A DNA stretch of 64,000 nucleotides from Schistocerca nitens (GCF_023898315.1 NC_064625.1:103650269-103714268); one strand, 5' to 3'. Positions 42,629 to 53,115 are shown, counted from the stretch's first letter. Translations and numbers: made by a program. The notes: a model not told the origin generated them from the sequence alone.

Positions 42629-42799
42629 AGACAACAACAACACAACAAAAGTTGTAGATGAATTTTGCTATTTGTACAGCAGAATAAGTGGCAGAAGAAG
42701 AGAGGATATAAAATGTAGACTGACAATGGCAAGAAAAGCGTTTTTGGAGAAAAGAAATGTGTTAGCATCGAATATAGATTTAAGTGTTAGTGAATCGTG

Positions 42800-43397
42800 T
42801 ACCAAAGGCCTTGCCGCAGTGCCAACACCGGTTCCCGTCAGATTCGCGAAGTTAAGCGCTGTGACCGAGCGAGGTGGCGCAGTGGTTAGCACACTGGACT
42901 GGCATTCGGGAGGACGACGGTTCAATCCCGTCTCCAGCCATCCTGATTTAGGTTTTCCGTGATTTCCCTAAATCGTTTCAGGCAAATGCCGGGGTGGTTC
43001 CTTTGAAAGGGCACGGCCGATATCCTTCCCTAACCTGAGCTTGCGCTCCGTCTCTAATGACCTCGTTGTCGACGGGACGTTAAACAGTAACCACCACCAC
43101 CACCACCAGTTAAGCGCTGTCGGGCTGGGCTAGCACTCGGATGGGTGACCATCCGGTCTGCTGAGCGCTGTTGGCAAGCGGTGTCTACTCAGCCCTTGTG
43201 AGGCAAACTGAGGAGCTACTCGATTGAGAAGAAGAGGGTGCGGTCTCGGAACTTGACATACGGCCGGGAGAGCGGTGTGCTGACCATATGCCCCTCCACA
43301 TACCACATCCAGTGACGCCTGTGCGCTGAGTATGACACGGCGGCCGGTCGGTAACCGTTGGGCCTTCATGACCTGTCCGGCAGGAGTTTTTTTTTAA
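42800..43397 (+). repeat. 5S rRNA-derived SINE, copy 2, containing another SINE
   Basis: 5S landmarks (ccttgccgcagtg, 'caccggttcccgtcagat', 'ttaagcgctgtcgggc', 'tggatgggtgacc') are interrupted at 42863-43107. Flanked by tgaatcgtg (42791-42799, 43398-43406), ends in a T9 run. Confidence 0.93.
42863..43107 (+). repeat. tRNA-derived SINE, type C, nested in the 5S SINE
   Basis: 245 bp. Head 'ggtggcgcagtggttagcac' (A box) and 'cggttcaatcccgtc' (B box). Body with 'tttccgtgatttccctaaat'. Tail ends in (ACC)n. Exact 13-bp duplication agttaagcgctgt (42850-42862, 43108-43120), i.e. within the conserved 5S promoter segment. Confidence 0.95.
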
Positions 43398-43470
43398 TGA
43401 ATCGTGAATGGTGGACGGTAAACATTTCAGATAGAAGAGAACACAAGGTTCCGAAATGTGGTGCTTCTCG

Positions 43471-43630
43471 AGTCCGTCGGCCGCCGTAATTTATTATTTA
43501 TTGGTTACGTTAATTGTTGCCGACTTACGTGGTGGGCCTTAATCAAACTGATACTTCATTTTAATTTTGATTTACAATTAAACTCTTTTGTGATGTTCTG
43601 TATTTTTTTAACAATATTGATCTTCAGCGG
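43471..43630. other. Unassigned short spacer
   Basis: AT-rich, nothing recognised. Confidence 0.35.
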
Positions 43631-43641
43631 AATTAGACTCG

Positions 43642-43840
43642 GCCGGCCGCGGTGGTCTAGCGGTTCTAGGCGCGCAGTCCGGAACCGCGCGACTGCTGCG
43701 GTCGCAGGTTCGAATCCTGCCTCGGGCATGGATGTGTGTGATGTCCTTAGGTTAGTTAGGTTTAAGTAGTTCTACGTTCTAGGGGACTGATGACCACAGA
43801 TGTTAAGTCCCATAGTGCTCAGAACCATTTGAACCATTTT
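43642..43840 (+). repeat. SINE-A
   Basis: Full-length, flanked by the exact 11-bp aattagactcg (43631-43641, 43841-43851). Confidence 0.95.
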
Positions 43841-43851
43841 AATTAGACTCG

Positions 43852-44618
43852 CTGAATCTTGAAACATGAGTATATAAGTTGAACAATGGAATAAACTTTT
43901 CATATTAATTTCCTCTGCTAGTCAGTTCACTTTAAAGCAAAAAATCTTCAATTATTAATTACAATTGCGGCCCACACGCGCGCGAGAGTATTTCTTCTTA
44001 CCTCCGTTAACCATTGCATTGTAGTCGAAGTCCTGGCTCTGGCTTTCGGCTGTTGTACTGAAAATAAGAATCTTAAAGCTACGTATTTTCTGCAACGTCG
44101 TGCGGCTGTGGAGAAAAATGTATATTATTTTAATAGCGGGCGAGTTTTTCGCTTCCGCTAATTTTTATAAGTTAATATCGCCACGTAATGGCGTCGTTGG
44201 CTGCATCGGCCGCTGCGATTGTTGCACCGTAAATTACTCGAATGCAGGTTAATTCAAGGAAGGCGGACATGAAATCTGGATCACCTGTTACAAATGAAAA
44301 CTGAACGATAATATTAAATCAATATATTATCTACTTAATTACTGCAAATATGCGTACATTTGCCAGCACTCGCAAGATGTCCGTCTACACGCAACCCAGA
44401 CAAGAGAAGAAGTGAAGACGACTAAAAAATTAACAAAAGAGCGTATCTTGTCGTCTCTTTAGATCATTTTTGTTATATTTCTTTGCCCTCGAAACTTACA
44501 CAGAGAAATTATTATTTTACGGGTACATGAGAAAAATGTATATTATTCAATTTTTAAATGTCTCTTCTTTATAAATACTGTTTTTTAAGTTTTTTCTTAT
44601 TATTTCGCTGGGGACGCT
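43852..44618. other. Unassigned DNA
   Basis: No gene or repeat recognised. AT-rich with a GC-richer patch at about 44110-44230. Confidence 0.35.
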
Positions 44619-44963
44619 ATATGCTGCAGAAGAATGCTGAAGATTAGATGGTTGTATCATGTAACTAATGAGGAAATCCTGGAATGAAAAAAATTGGCGA
44701 GAAAAAAAAATTTGTGGATCATAGTGACTAGAGGAAGGGATTGGTTGGTAGGATACAATCTGAGACATGAAGGAATCACCAATTTCAGTACTGGAGGGAA
44801 GTGTTGGGGTTAAAAATTGTAGAGGGAGACCAAGAGGTGAATACAGTAAGGTTAAAACGGACGTAGGTTGCAGTAGCTATTCGGAGATGAAGAGGCTAGC
44901 ACAGGATAGACTAGCACGGAGAGCTGGATATCAATAGTCTTGCGAATGAAGACGACAACAACA
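44619..44963 (+). pseudogene. LINE C-terminal fragment
   Basis: Strongly decayed copy of the 41861 family: MLQKNAEDMV-like start in 'gaagaatgctgaagattaga', DRLVGYNLRHEGITNFS, GRPRGEYSK and SYSEMKRLAQDRLARRAG, ending in a GACAACAAC tail. Confidence 0.85.
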
Positions 44964-45199
44964 TAATGCTCGTTAAACAAAAATCACAAATCGTGATTGT
45001 GTTCCGTGAGGTATCGTGATTTCAGCGCCATGACGTCGGCATCTGACCACGATATTTCTGCTGACAACGAGTCCAGCCATCTTCAGGTGTTTTATACTGG
45101 AAACTATTGGTGCTCGTCGTTAACTACATAATGAAAATTGATGCGGAGGCGCATGCGCATAAGGCGACTGCTGCATAAACAACTGTCTGTCGTTAAATG
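44964..45199. other. Unassigned DNA
   Basis: 'agccatcttcaggtgttttatactgg' near 45070 resembles the terminal motifs of the Penelope-like relic just downstream. Otherwise nothing. Confidence 0.35.
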
Positions 45200-45345
45200 T
45201 AAACGTAGGCTTCTGCGGCCGTTGTCACAGTCAATAAAATTCTTCTGGGTTTGAGGGCGCATTGTCATATGTAAAATTCTGACGTTTCGGCGACTGTTGC
45301 AAGGCGCCTTCCTCAGGGTGTATTGGAAACTGCTGAATGAGCACT
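45200..45345 (-). repeat. Penelope-like element end, fragment
   Basis: The minus strand reads ctgaggaaggcg, then 'cgccgaaacgtcagaatttt': the CUGANGA...GAAA layout found in the arms at 31931-33419, with a GGCG/CGCC stem between. It abuts a palindrome. Assignment is by motif only. Confidence 0.5.
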
Positions 45346-45425
45346 GGTTTGTATACTTATATTCTCATACTAGTATATAAGTATCCAAACTAGTGTTCAT
45401 TCAGCAGTTTGCAATACACCCTGAG
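45312..45425. repeat. 114-bp near-perfect palindrome
   Basis: The left half 'cctcagggtgtattggaaac'...'tatacttatat' and right half 'atataagtatccaaactagt'...'aatacaccctgagg' are reverse complements with few mismatches and a loop of about 12 bases at 45364-45375. It would form a stable hairpin. Confidence 0.93.
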
Positions 45426-45429
45426 GATC

Positions 45430-45885
45430 GTCAGTAGCAACAGAATGACAACAGTGCAACAGATCACAGCTCAGTTCAACACAGGACGTGCTAGACACGT
45501 CTTCCAGCAGTCAGTCCTTAGGAACATCCGTTCCACGGGGTATGAGAGCCGGCGCCGCTAGCGGGTGCCACTGTTAACCCAACGTCATCGGATACAACGG
45601 CTTGGATTTCTCGACAATCACCAGGAATGAATACTGGAACAATGGCGTAAAGGGAGGTGGCCGGACGAATCACGATTTCAGCTGCACGATGCCGTGTGTG
45701 ACACATACCATATGATTCGATGGATCCCGCCTGCCAATAAGATGTGGTCCATGGCTATGGTGTCTCTGTTCTGGTCTGAGGTCCTTTTTCCTGGGATGGA
45801 ATGGGCCCCCTAGTTGTTCTGAAAGGGTATGATAAGCTCCTCGTGGACCATATCCACCCATTTTTAGCTTTCCAACATACTGACG
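45430..45885 (+). pseudogene. Tc1-like transposase fragment of a third family
   Basis: Reads MTTVQQITAQFNTGRARHVF, QQSVLRNIRSTGYESRR, a stop, VPLLTQRHRIQRLGFLDNHQ, WPDESRFQLHDAVCDTYHMI and LVVLKGYDKLLVDHIHPFLA with frameshifts. DESRF is the first catalytic block. The second half is missing beyond the SINEs. No terminal repeats seen. Confidence 0.85.
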
Positions 45886-46140
45886 TCCGCAGCTGGTGGT
45901 CTCGCGGTAGCGTTCTCGCTTCCCGAGCACGGGGTCCCGGGTTCGATTCCCGGCGGGGTCTGGGATTTTTCCTGCCTCGAGATGACTGGGTGTTGTTGTG
46001 TCGTCTTCATCATCATCATTCATCCCCATTACGGTCGGAGGAAGGCAATGGAAAACCACGTCCACTAGGACCTTGCCTAGTAAGGCGGCGCGGGTCTCCC
46101 GCGTCGCTCCCCTACGCTCTGTAAAGAAGCATGGGACTCA
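45886..46140 (+). repeat. tRNA-derived SINE, type-B head with ATC-rich tail
   Basis: Head as in 2610 ('tcgcggtagcgttctcgctt', 'gggttcgattcccggc') but a different body ('ggaggaaggcaatggaaaac', 'ccttgcctagtaaggcggcg') ending in CATCATCATC. Inserted at the Tc1-like fragment. Confidence 0.85.
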
Positions 46141-46316
46141 TCATCATCCAAATTTTACTCAAGCCAACCCAGCCACTGTCACGAATACTAATGATGATGT
46201 CAGCAGAAGCGCCCAGTCCCCGGGCAGAGGAAATCCCGAACCCAGCCGGGAATCGAACACCGGACCCTGTGATCCCGTGGCAGCAGCGCTAGCCACTAGG
46301 CCAGGAGCTGCGGACC
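46141..46316 (-). repeat. tRNA-derived SINE, tail-to-tail with the previous one
   Basis: Minus-strand head at the right: 'ctggcctagtggctagcgct' A box and 'gtgttcgattcccggctggg' B box. The body ends in ATCATC/GATGATG at the junction, so the two SINEs are joined by their tails. Confidence 0.8.
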
Positions 46317-46652
46317 GTATGGGAGGAACGCCATGGACTTCAACGCTTCCGTCCCCTCTTCCCCTTTTCAGCTGTGCTAATCCGCTGTGGAGAATATACC
46401 TTATCTTTGAACACTGGTTGTAGATGTTCGAGCCCATATGCAATGCTGTGTCTGTCAGACTCAACATTGCTCCGTGCACCAGTTTTCGAACGACGTCCAT
46501 AGTTTATGTCGGGTGGTGGTAGCTAGAGGCCTCCATATGTAAATGTGTCGGCTTACGGAAAACAGAGTACTCAGTGACCCATCCACTTTCCGACTGACTG
46601 AGACGTATAGAAACGGTAGACGTCCTCCTTTTTCCACTTTTATCGTAAATTG

Positions 46653-46966
46653 TGCAACGGCCTTGCCGCAGTGGGTACACCGGTTCCCGTGAGATCACCG
46701 AAGCTAAGCGCTGTCGGGCGTGGCCGGCACTTGGATGGGTGACCATCAAGCCGCCATGCGCTGTTGCCATTTTTCGGGGTGCACTCAGCCTGGTGATACC
46801 AATTGAGGAGCTACTCGACCGAATAGTAGCGGCTCCAGTCAAAGAAAACCATCATCACGACCGGGAGAGCGTTGTGCTGGCCACACGCCCCTCCTATCCT
46901 CATCTTGAGGGTGACACGGCGGTCGGATGGTCCCGATGGGCCACTTGTGGCCTGACGACGGAGTGC
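46653..46966 (+). repeat. 5S rRNA-derived SINE, copy 3
   Basis: Nearly the same as copy 1. Flanked by the exact 14-bp tttatcgtaaattg (46639-46652, 46967-46980). Inserted in a Penelope-like reverse transcriptase. Confidence 0.95.
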
Positions 46967-47062
46967 TTTATCGTAAATTGAATTTCTCGTGGACTGAATG
47001 CAGATGCTGTAAAAATCATGGCAGCTCTTTCCACTGTGGACCCACACTACAATAGTATCATC

Positions 47063-47252
47063 TACGCGGTGGCCGAGCGGTTCTAGGCGCTTCAGTCTGG
47101 AACCGCGCGCCTGCTACGGTCGCAGGTTCGAATCCTGCCTCGGGCATGGATGTGTGTGTTGTCCTTAGGTTAGTTAGGTTTAAGTAGTTCTAAGTCGTAG
47201 GGACTGATGACCTCCGATGTTAAGTCCCATAGTGCTCAGAGCCATTTGAACC
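47063..47252 (+). repeat. SINE-A in Penelope-like sequence
   Basis: Flanked by agtatcatc (47054-47062, 47253-47261); the insertion lies in the codons of the YVDD box. Confidence 0.93.
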
Positions 47253-47400
47253 AGTATCATCAACATATCGCAAGAAATCTTTTTTATTCAAGTTTCTCCG
47301 AATTCAGTGTCCTGCATTATGAGAGTTCGCTACCAGGCCTTCTTGGCAATGCGGTCAAGTTGTTTAGAATATTCACTGCTGAATTAAAAATAAGTTGACA

Positions 47401-48607
47401 AGTTTCAGAAACAAACCATTTTATGCCTAATTGTCTAGCGACAATTGTATTACGTTGACAACAGAATTTTAACTTCGCGGGCCTGCGCCCTTGGGATCTA
47501 GAAATATTCGACAGAGGTAAACTATGCCCATAACTAGAGTAGTAGTAGTAGAATAACTAGAGTAGTCACGTAATTAGATTAACCCTGTCCGTAGCTAGTG
47601 CCATCAATCAATAACAGTAATAAATAAGCTGCATGTTTCAATATATATAATAATTGGACCCACTAATTATATAAGGTGGTGGGTTAGTATGTATCACACA
47701 ATGTTTTCGTTTATGAGTCATTTGTATCAAAATACTCGTTTCAATTGAGTTATAATGTTGTTGTTGTTGTTGTATCAATAAAGAGTTTTTTTATGCATCT
47801 CCGCGCCAATTTTTATCATCTTGCGCCCTAATTGCAGAGTCGAAGTTCTTCAACACATCTATTGTAAGGGCTAGGACCACGCCCTGACAGAAGTACCGCA
47901 GTACACCGACAGAGATTTTAGAAACACCTTTTATAAAAGATATTTGTCAGCGATTTTTTGTAGTGTAATACGGGCAACGGCGTGCAGCTGCAGTCTCCAG
48001 TGTGAAAGATTTACCTGAAGGTGGATGAATGCTCGTCGGGCGAAGTGTCGTGGCGTCTTCCGGCTGCAATCCCAAAACCTCACGGAAAACTCATTATTCC
48101 TGGAAGAGTTGGCGGCTTAACACGATAGTGTTGTTGCTGCTGCAGTGGTAAATCTGTAATTCACGTCGCGTGCTGCCTCTGTTTCTTGCCAACGTTTTCG
48201 TGTCTTAGGGGTCAGAATTTTTCAGCTCAAATTTGGGCTACGTCCAATGCTTTCTACCTTGCCTGCTATAATTCGTCGAGGGTACATTTACGGGTCAACT
48301 GTAACACTTAGATGTTTCATATTGTCATATTCATCACAATCACATCTGCCGTTATGTTCGTCTAGGAGATCACACCTGATCAGGTCTCCCTTCACTGGTG
48401 CCACGTCCGTGCTAATGCGGTTCAGGCTGTTCCACATCTTTCCTCTCCCAGATCTCAGGGTGTAGTCGCTGGGTATCTTCTGTAGTGGAGGGGAACAGTA
48501 TTCAAGAATGTCTTGCAGTTTTCAAGTCTTCCCGGTCTACAGGAGGCTCCAAAGAAGGAGTGACTTTCTTCGTAGATATGCTCAATCTTCGCGCTGTCTT
48601 CGTGACC
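47401..48607. other. Unassigned DNA with a possible Penelope-like end
   Basis: Short (GTT)n at 47757-47772. At 48015-48070 'cctgaaggtgg...gggcgaagtgtcg' resembles a decayed terminal motif of a Penelope-like element. No gene. Confidence 0.35.
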
Positions 48608-48618
48608 AGACCCTCAGG

Positions 48619-48818
48619 CCGATCGGGGTGGCCGAGCGGTTCTAGGCGCTTCAGTCTGGAACCGCGCGACCGCTACTGTCGCAGGTTCGAATCCTGCCTC
48701 GGGCATGGGTGTGTGTGATGTCCTTAGGTTAGTTAGGTTTAAGTAGTTCTAAGTTCTAGGGGACTGATGACCTCAGCTGTTAAGTCCAATAGTGCTCAGG
48801 GCCATTTGAACCATTTTT
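48619..48818 (+). repeat. SINE-A
   Basis: Flanked by agaccctcagg and agacccgcagg (48608-48618, 48819-48829; one mismatch). Confidence 0.93.
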
Positions 48819-48829
48819 AGACCCGCAGG

Positions 48830-49529
48830 AGTCTGTAAATGCGGCCGCTTTGTGTAGTGTATCGAGCGGCGTGCGTTTCATGTAGTCAGTAGTTAGTCGG
48901 CACGTTCAATTTGAGCTTAAGTTGACCTTTTTGGCGTGTGCGGATCTACTCGTTAACCATTCTGCGCAAATATATTCTGTCTATTCAGAAAGTATTCACC
49001 AACTGTACTATCGGCTCGATGCCAGATACAGCGCTTGCATTTGACGCCGGTGGAAGATACACCACGTAGTAATATGGGTGTTTGAGCATAGCTCGATACT
49101 GGGTGTGTCAGAAACGCCTGTGCTATTAATCTGTAAATGTAATTTTTTTCCAGCAATACCAGACAAAAGCTGTTTACAAAACGTCCAAATTCGGATGTCT
49201 CATGTGTCATTAACATTGGACCTTTTATATGCGATAAGGTGTGAAAGAGTTTAAGCTCAAAGGTATTTGACGCATGAAACACTAACAGGCAGCAAATTCC
49301 CACAGGGTCTACAGTACTACTGACATCTTTTGTTGGATTTTCATTTAGGAGAAACTAATGGGCAACTTGGTTGGTTGCTGCTTTGGCGGTTTTCTGACTA
49401 CCTTTGGATCATATGTATTACGTGGGTCATGTCCATTTCTTTTAGTGTTTCATCCGCTTCCTCTCTGTCTTCTTCTTCCACTGAACATTTCCTTAAGTGG
49501 GGTTCGACACGTCATTAGAACGCTCCTAC
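48830..49529. other. Unassigned DNA with a dispersed repeat
   Basis: 49065-49150 is similar to 31801-31905. The rest contains only short ORFs without recognisable motifs. Confidence 0.4.
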
Positions 49530-49541
49530 TGTTACAGCGCT

Positions 49542-49731
49542 AGCCGGCCGAAGTGGCCGTGCGGTTAAAGGCGCTGCAGTCTGGAACCGCAAGACCGCTA
49601 CGGTCGCAGGTTCGAATCCCGCCTCGGGCATGGATGTTTGTGATGTCCTTAGGTTAGTTAGGTTTAACTAGTTCTAAGTTCTAGGGGACTAATGACCTCA
49701 GCAGTTGCGTCCCATAGTGCTCAGAGCCATT
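49542..49731 (+). repeat. SINE-A
   Basis: Flanked by the exact 12-bp tgttacagcgct (49530-49541, 49732-49743). Shares the subfamily changes of 38198 and 38562. Confidence 0.94.
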
Positions 49732-49775
49732 TGTTACAGCGCTTGCTGTTGTTCAGGACGTCCAGTGATTCATCC

Positions 49776-49996
49776 GCTGGTAGCTGAGTGGTCAGCGCGA
49801 CGGAATGTCATGCCTAACGGTCCGGGTTCGATTCCCGGCTGGGTCGGAGATTTTCTCCGCTCAGGGACTGGGTGTTATCATCATCACATTTCATCCCCGT
49901 CGACACGTGAGTCGCCGAAGTGGCGTCAACTCGAAAGACTTACACCAGACGAACGGTCTATCCGACGGAAGGCCCTAGCCACACGGCATTTCCATG
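49776..49996 (+). repeat. tRNA-derived SINE, type with catttcatccccgtcg body
   Basis: Head 'ctggtagctgagtggtcagc' and 'cgggttcgattcccggctgg', body with 'gagtcgccgaagtggcgtca'. Related to the minus-strand copy at 31262-31515. Confidence 0.82.
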
Positions 49997-50583
49997 TCCA
50001 TCGGTGAGAACAGAGGGATAAGGCGTTGCCAGCAGCCTCGCGCATTACGTCTGTCCGACCTACTGGTTGCCGCCGGTGCGGTTCAGACGCTCCCGGCCGT
50101 CGCCCACTTGCCGGGCCCGCAGTGTTTACATCTGGCCTCGCCCGCTGCCTTTTACCTTTTTTCGCCTGCCGCCGCCGCCTGCCCGCGTGGCAACAGGGCG
50201 GCCTAGCGGTCTGAGACGGCGACGCCAGTGCCGCCCGCGGCGGCCAGCTGGGGCACTTGCGGCGCGCTTCTTTTGTCTCTTTGTGACGTCACGGCCCCCA
50301 CTCCAGCCGCCAGCTGACGGCGCGCAGCTGCTCGCCGGGGCTGTCCTCTGCCCTTCCGGTCACCGCCCGCCAGCCGCAAGCCGCACGCACACACAGTCTC
50401 CCCTATCTGTATCCCGTCAGACGGGTCTCGGCCGCGGGAAAGCGAGCGCGCTGTCGTTGGTTGACAGAAAATAGCTCGATCGCTGAGGCCGTGTTGTCTT
50501 GCATACACAATATGTTAAAAAAAACAGGAATTTACCCTTTCTCGAAGAACTTTCGTTATTCGTCTATATCAGTAAAGGTTAAA
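49997..50583. other. GC-rich, CpG-dense DNA
   Basis: 50060-50450 is very GC-rich with proline-, arginine- and alanine-rich ORFs in several frames, a compositional effect. Possible CpG island; no gene evidence. Confidence 0.35.
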
Positions 50584-50596
50584 TCAAAACATTTAT

Positions 50597-51312
50597 GAAA
50601 CTTCCTTGCAGATTAAAACTGTGTGCCGGAACGAGGCTCAAACTCGGAACCTTTGCCTTTCGCGGGCAAGTGCTACCAACTGAGCTACCCAAGCACGACT
50701 CACGCCCCGTCCTCACAGCTTCACTTCTGCAAGTACGTCGTATCCTACATTCCAAACTTTACAGGAGTTCTCGTGCGAACCGTGCAGAACTAGCACTCGT
50801 GAAAGAAAGGATATTGCGGATACATGGCTTAGCCACAGCCTGGGGGATGTTTCCAGAATGAGATTTTCACTCTGCAGCGGAGTGTGCGCTGACATGAAAC
50901 TTCCTGGCAGATTAAAACTGTGTGCCGGACCGAGACTAGAACTCGGGACCTTTGCCTTTCGCGGGCAAGTGCTCTACCAACTGAGTGCAGAATGCAGAGT
51001 GAAAACCTCATTCTGGAAACATCCGCCAGGCTCTATGGCAAAGCCATGTCTCCGCAATATCCTTTCATCCAGGAGTGTTTTGCAAGTTTCGCAGGAGAGC
51101 TTCTGTGAAGTTTGGAAGGTAGGAGACGAGGTACTGGCAGAAGTAAGGGTGCGAAGACGGGTCGTGAGTCGTGCTTGGGTAGCTCAGATGGTAGAGCACT
51201 CCCCCGCTAAAGGCAAAGGTCCCGAGTTCGAGTCTCGGTCCGGCACACACTTTTAATCTGCCAGAAAGTTTCATATCAGCGCACACTCCGCTGCAGAGTG
51301 AAAATCTCATTC
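50597..51312. repeat. tRNA-bearing foldback element, long copy
   Basis: Flanked by the exact 13-bp tcaaaacatttat (50584-50596, 51313-51325). Organisation: tRNA-like block on the minus strand (50625-50697), spacer, a second minus-strand tRNA-like block (50925-50985), a short inverted junction, the spacer inverted, then a plus-strand tRNA-like block (51167-51245). The tRNA-like blocks have a 'gggtagctcag' D-arm and 'gagttcgagtctcgg' T-arm, and point outward. Confidence 0.9.
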
Positions 51313-51325
51313 TCAAAACATTTAT

Positions 51326-51542
51326 CTCCGTCAGTCACTTTTACTGTCTGCGATGACGCGTTTCGAAGACTTACACCCTCATTATCAGGTGGTTCTGCCT
51401 CCTGGTTGTAGCCAGTTCTCTGTTTTGAACTGTATTGCGAAGATGTCCCATCAGAAAGATAACATTCATTATAAACATAGTTACATTTTCATCAATATAT
51501 GCCTTTCACACGAAAGAACAACAGAAACATTCCAGAGGTACA
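51326..51542. other. Short unassigned spacer
   Basis: No feature recognised. Confidence 0.35.
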
Positions 51543-51669
51543 TCCACTACTGGCCATTAAAATTGCTACACCAAGAGGAAATGCTGATGATTCATTGCAC
51601 AAATATATTATACTGGAACTGACGTGTGATCCCATTTTCGCACAATTTGGGTGCAGAGAGCCTGAGAAA

Positions 51670-52882
51670 TCAGTACCCAAAACAACCACCTCCGGCCGTA
51701 ATAACGGCCTTGATATGCCAGGGCATTGAGTCAAACACAGCTTGGATGGCGTGAACAGGTACAGCTGCCCATGCAGCTTCAACGCGATACCACAGTTCAT
51801 CAAGAGTAGTGACTGGCGCATTGTGACGAGCCAGTTGCTCGGCCACAATTGACCAGACGTTTTCAATTGGTGAGAGATCTGAAGAATGTGCTGGCCAGGG
51901 CAGCAGTCGAACATTTTCTGTATCCAGAAAGGCCCGTACAGGACCTGCAACATGCGGTCGTGCATTATCCTGCTGAAATGTAGGGTTTCGCAGGGATCGA
52001 ATGAAGGGTAGAGCCATGGGTCGTAACACATCTGAAATGTAATGTCCACTGTTCAAAGTGCCGTCAATGCGAACAAGAGGTGACAGAGACGTGTAACCAA
52101 TGGCACCCCATACCATCACGCCGGGTGATACGCCAGTATGTCTATGACAAATACACGCTTCCAATATGCGTTCACCGCGATGTCACCAAACACGGATGCG
52201 ACAAACACGATGCTGTAAACACTACTTGGATTCATCCGAAAAAATGAAGCTTTGCCATTCGTGCACCCAGGTTCGTCGTCGAGTACACCATCGCAGGCGC
52301 TCCTGTCTGTGATGCAGCGTCAAGGCTAACCGCAGCCATGCTCTCCGAGCTGATTGTCCATGCTGCTGCAAACGTCGTCGAACTGTTCGTGCAGATGGTT
52401 GTCGTCTTGCAAACGTCCCCATCTGTTGACTCAGGGATCGAGACGCGGCTGCACGATCCGTTACAGCCATGCGCATAAGATGCCTGTCATCTCGACTGCT
52501 AGTGATACGAGGCTGTTGGGATCCAGCACGGCGTTCCTTATTACCCTCCTGAACCCACCGATTCCATATATTGCTAACAGTCATTGGATCCCGACCAACG
52601 CGAGCAGCAGTGTCATGATACGATAAACCGCAATCGCTATAGGCTACAATCCGACCTTTATCAAAGTCGGAAACGTGGTTCAAAATGGTTCAAATGGTTC
52701 TGAGCACTATGCGACTTAACTTCTGAGGTCATCAGTCGCCTAGAACTTAGAACTAATTAAACCTAACTAACCTAAGGACATCACACACATCCATGCCCGA
52801 GGCAGGATTCGAACCTGCGACCGTAGCGGTCACGCGGTTCGGAAACGTGATAGTACGCATTTCTCCTCCTTACACGAGACAT
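51670..52882 (-). pseudogene. Broken T1 transposase, best-preserved DD34E core
   Basis: Starts MSRVRRRNAY (ATG at 52882), cut by a SINE, then HVSDFDKGRIVAYSDCGLSY and the helix-turn-helix. It is open to FIFSDESK. After a frameshift near 52220 it is open again: SPGVMVWGAIGYTSLSPLVR, TFQQDNARPHVAGP, SSDLSPIENVWSIV, ending GGGCFGY. There are 34 residues between D and E. The proline of SPDL is S here. Confidence 0.9.
52678..52838 (-). repeat. SINE-A, head-truncated, in T1 transposase
   Basis: Flanked by the exact 11-bp tcggaaacgtg (52667-52677, 52839-52849). It lacks about 40 bp of the 5' head, as in incomplete reverse transcription. Confidence 0.93.
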
Positions 52883-53115
52883 CACAACAACGCTTCACCA
52901 GGCAACGCCGGTCAACTGCTGTTTGTGTAAGCGAAATTGGTTGGAAACTTTCCTCATGTCAGCACGTTGTAGGTGTCGCCACCGGCGCCAACCTTGTGTG
53001 AATGCTCTGAAAAGCTAGTCATTTGCATATGACAGCATCTTCTTCCTGTCGGTTAAATTTCGCGTTTGTAGCCCGTCGTATTCGTGGTGTAGCAATTTTA
53101 ATGGCCAGTAGTGTA

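Larger units (their letters stand above)
41018..42650 (+). pseudogene. Non-LTR retrotransposon, rearranged, with a long open 3' half
   Basis: Starts with RMEKLKEADFGKDQVGFRSN, then a SINE, then a displaced block (MAKDLEEQLNVTDRVLKGGY KLNINKSKT). A second run in proper order follows: LRKGKPTFLAFVDL, a stop, KAFDNVDWNTLFQILKMAGV, VGKGVRQGCSLSPMLFNLYI and EQAVKETKEKFGG, a frameshift, then the open part at 41861. The repeated block shows two copies joined or one internally duplicated. Ends with GACAACAACAAC-type tail. Confidence 0.88.
42651..43470 (+). pseudogene. Adjacent second copy of the LINE fragment, split by a 5S SINE
   Basis: Starts in VVDEFCYLYSRISGRRREDI, KCRLTMARKAFLEKRNVLAS. It is cut at 'tgaatcgtg' by the nested SINEs and resumes as a decayed WTVNISDRREHKVPKCGAS. 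It lies head-to-tail behind the 41018-42650 copy. Confidence 0.8.
46430..47400 (-). pseudogene. Penelope-like reverse transcriptase fragment, split by two SINEs
   Basis: On the minus strand: RFLRYVDDT (catalytic YVDD, at 47250-47290), a SINE, VVWVHSGKSCHDFYSICIQS, a 5S SINE, then SGKRRTSTVSIRLSQSESGW and VFRKPTHLHMEASSYHHPT. The latter is homologous to VYRKPTHTDRYLHRDSNHHP at 32440. No GIY-YIG domain remains. Confidence 0.85.
51545..53113 (-). mobile_element. Tc1-like transposon, family T1, copy 3
   Basis: Same inverted ends as copies 1 and 2. TA is intact at the right (53114-53115); the left has TC at 51543-51544. 1.57 kb including a SINE. Confidence 0.93.

Noticed and set aside
51167..51245. 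Functional tRNA gene
   Set aside because: Cloverleaf-like, but the acceptor stem mismatches and the loop lacks the usual T before the anticodon; it is part of a repeated foldback.
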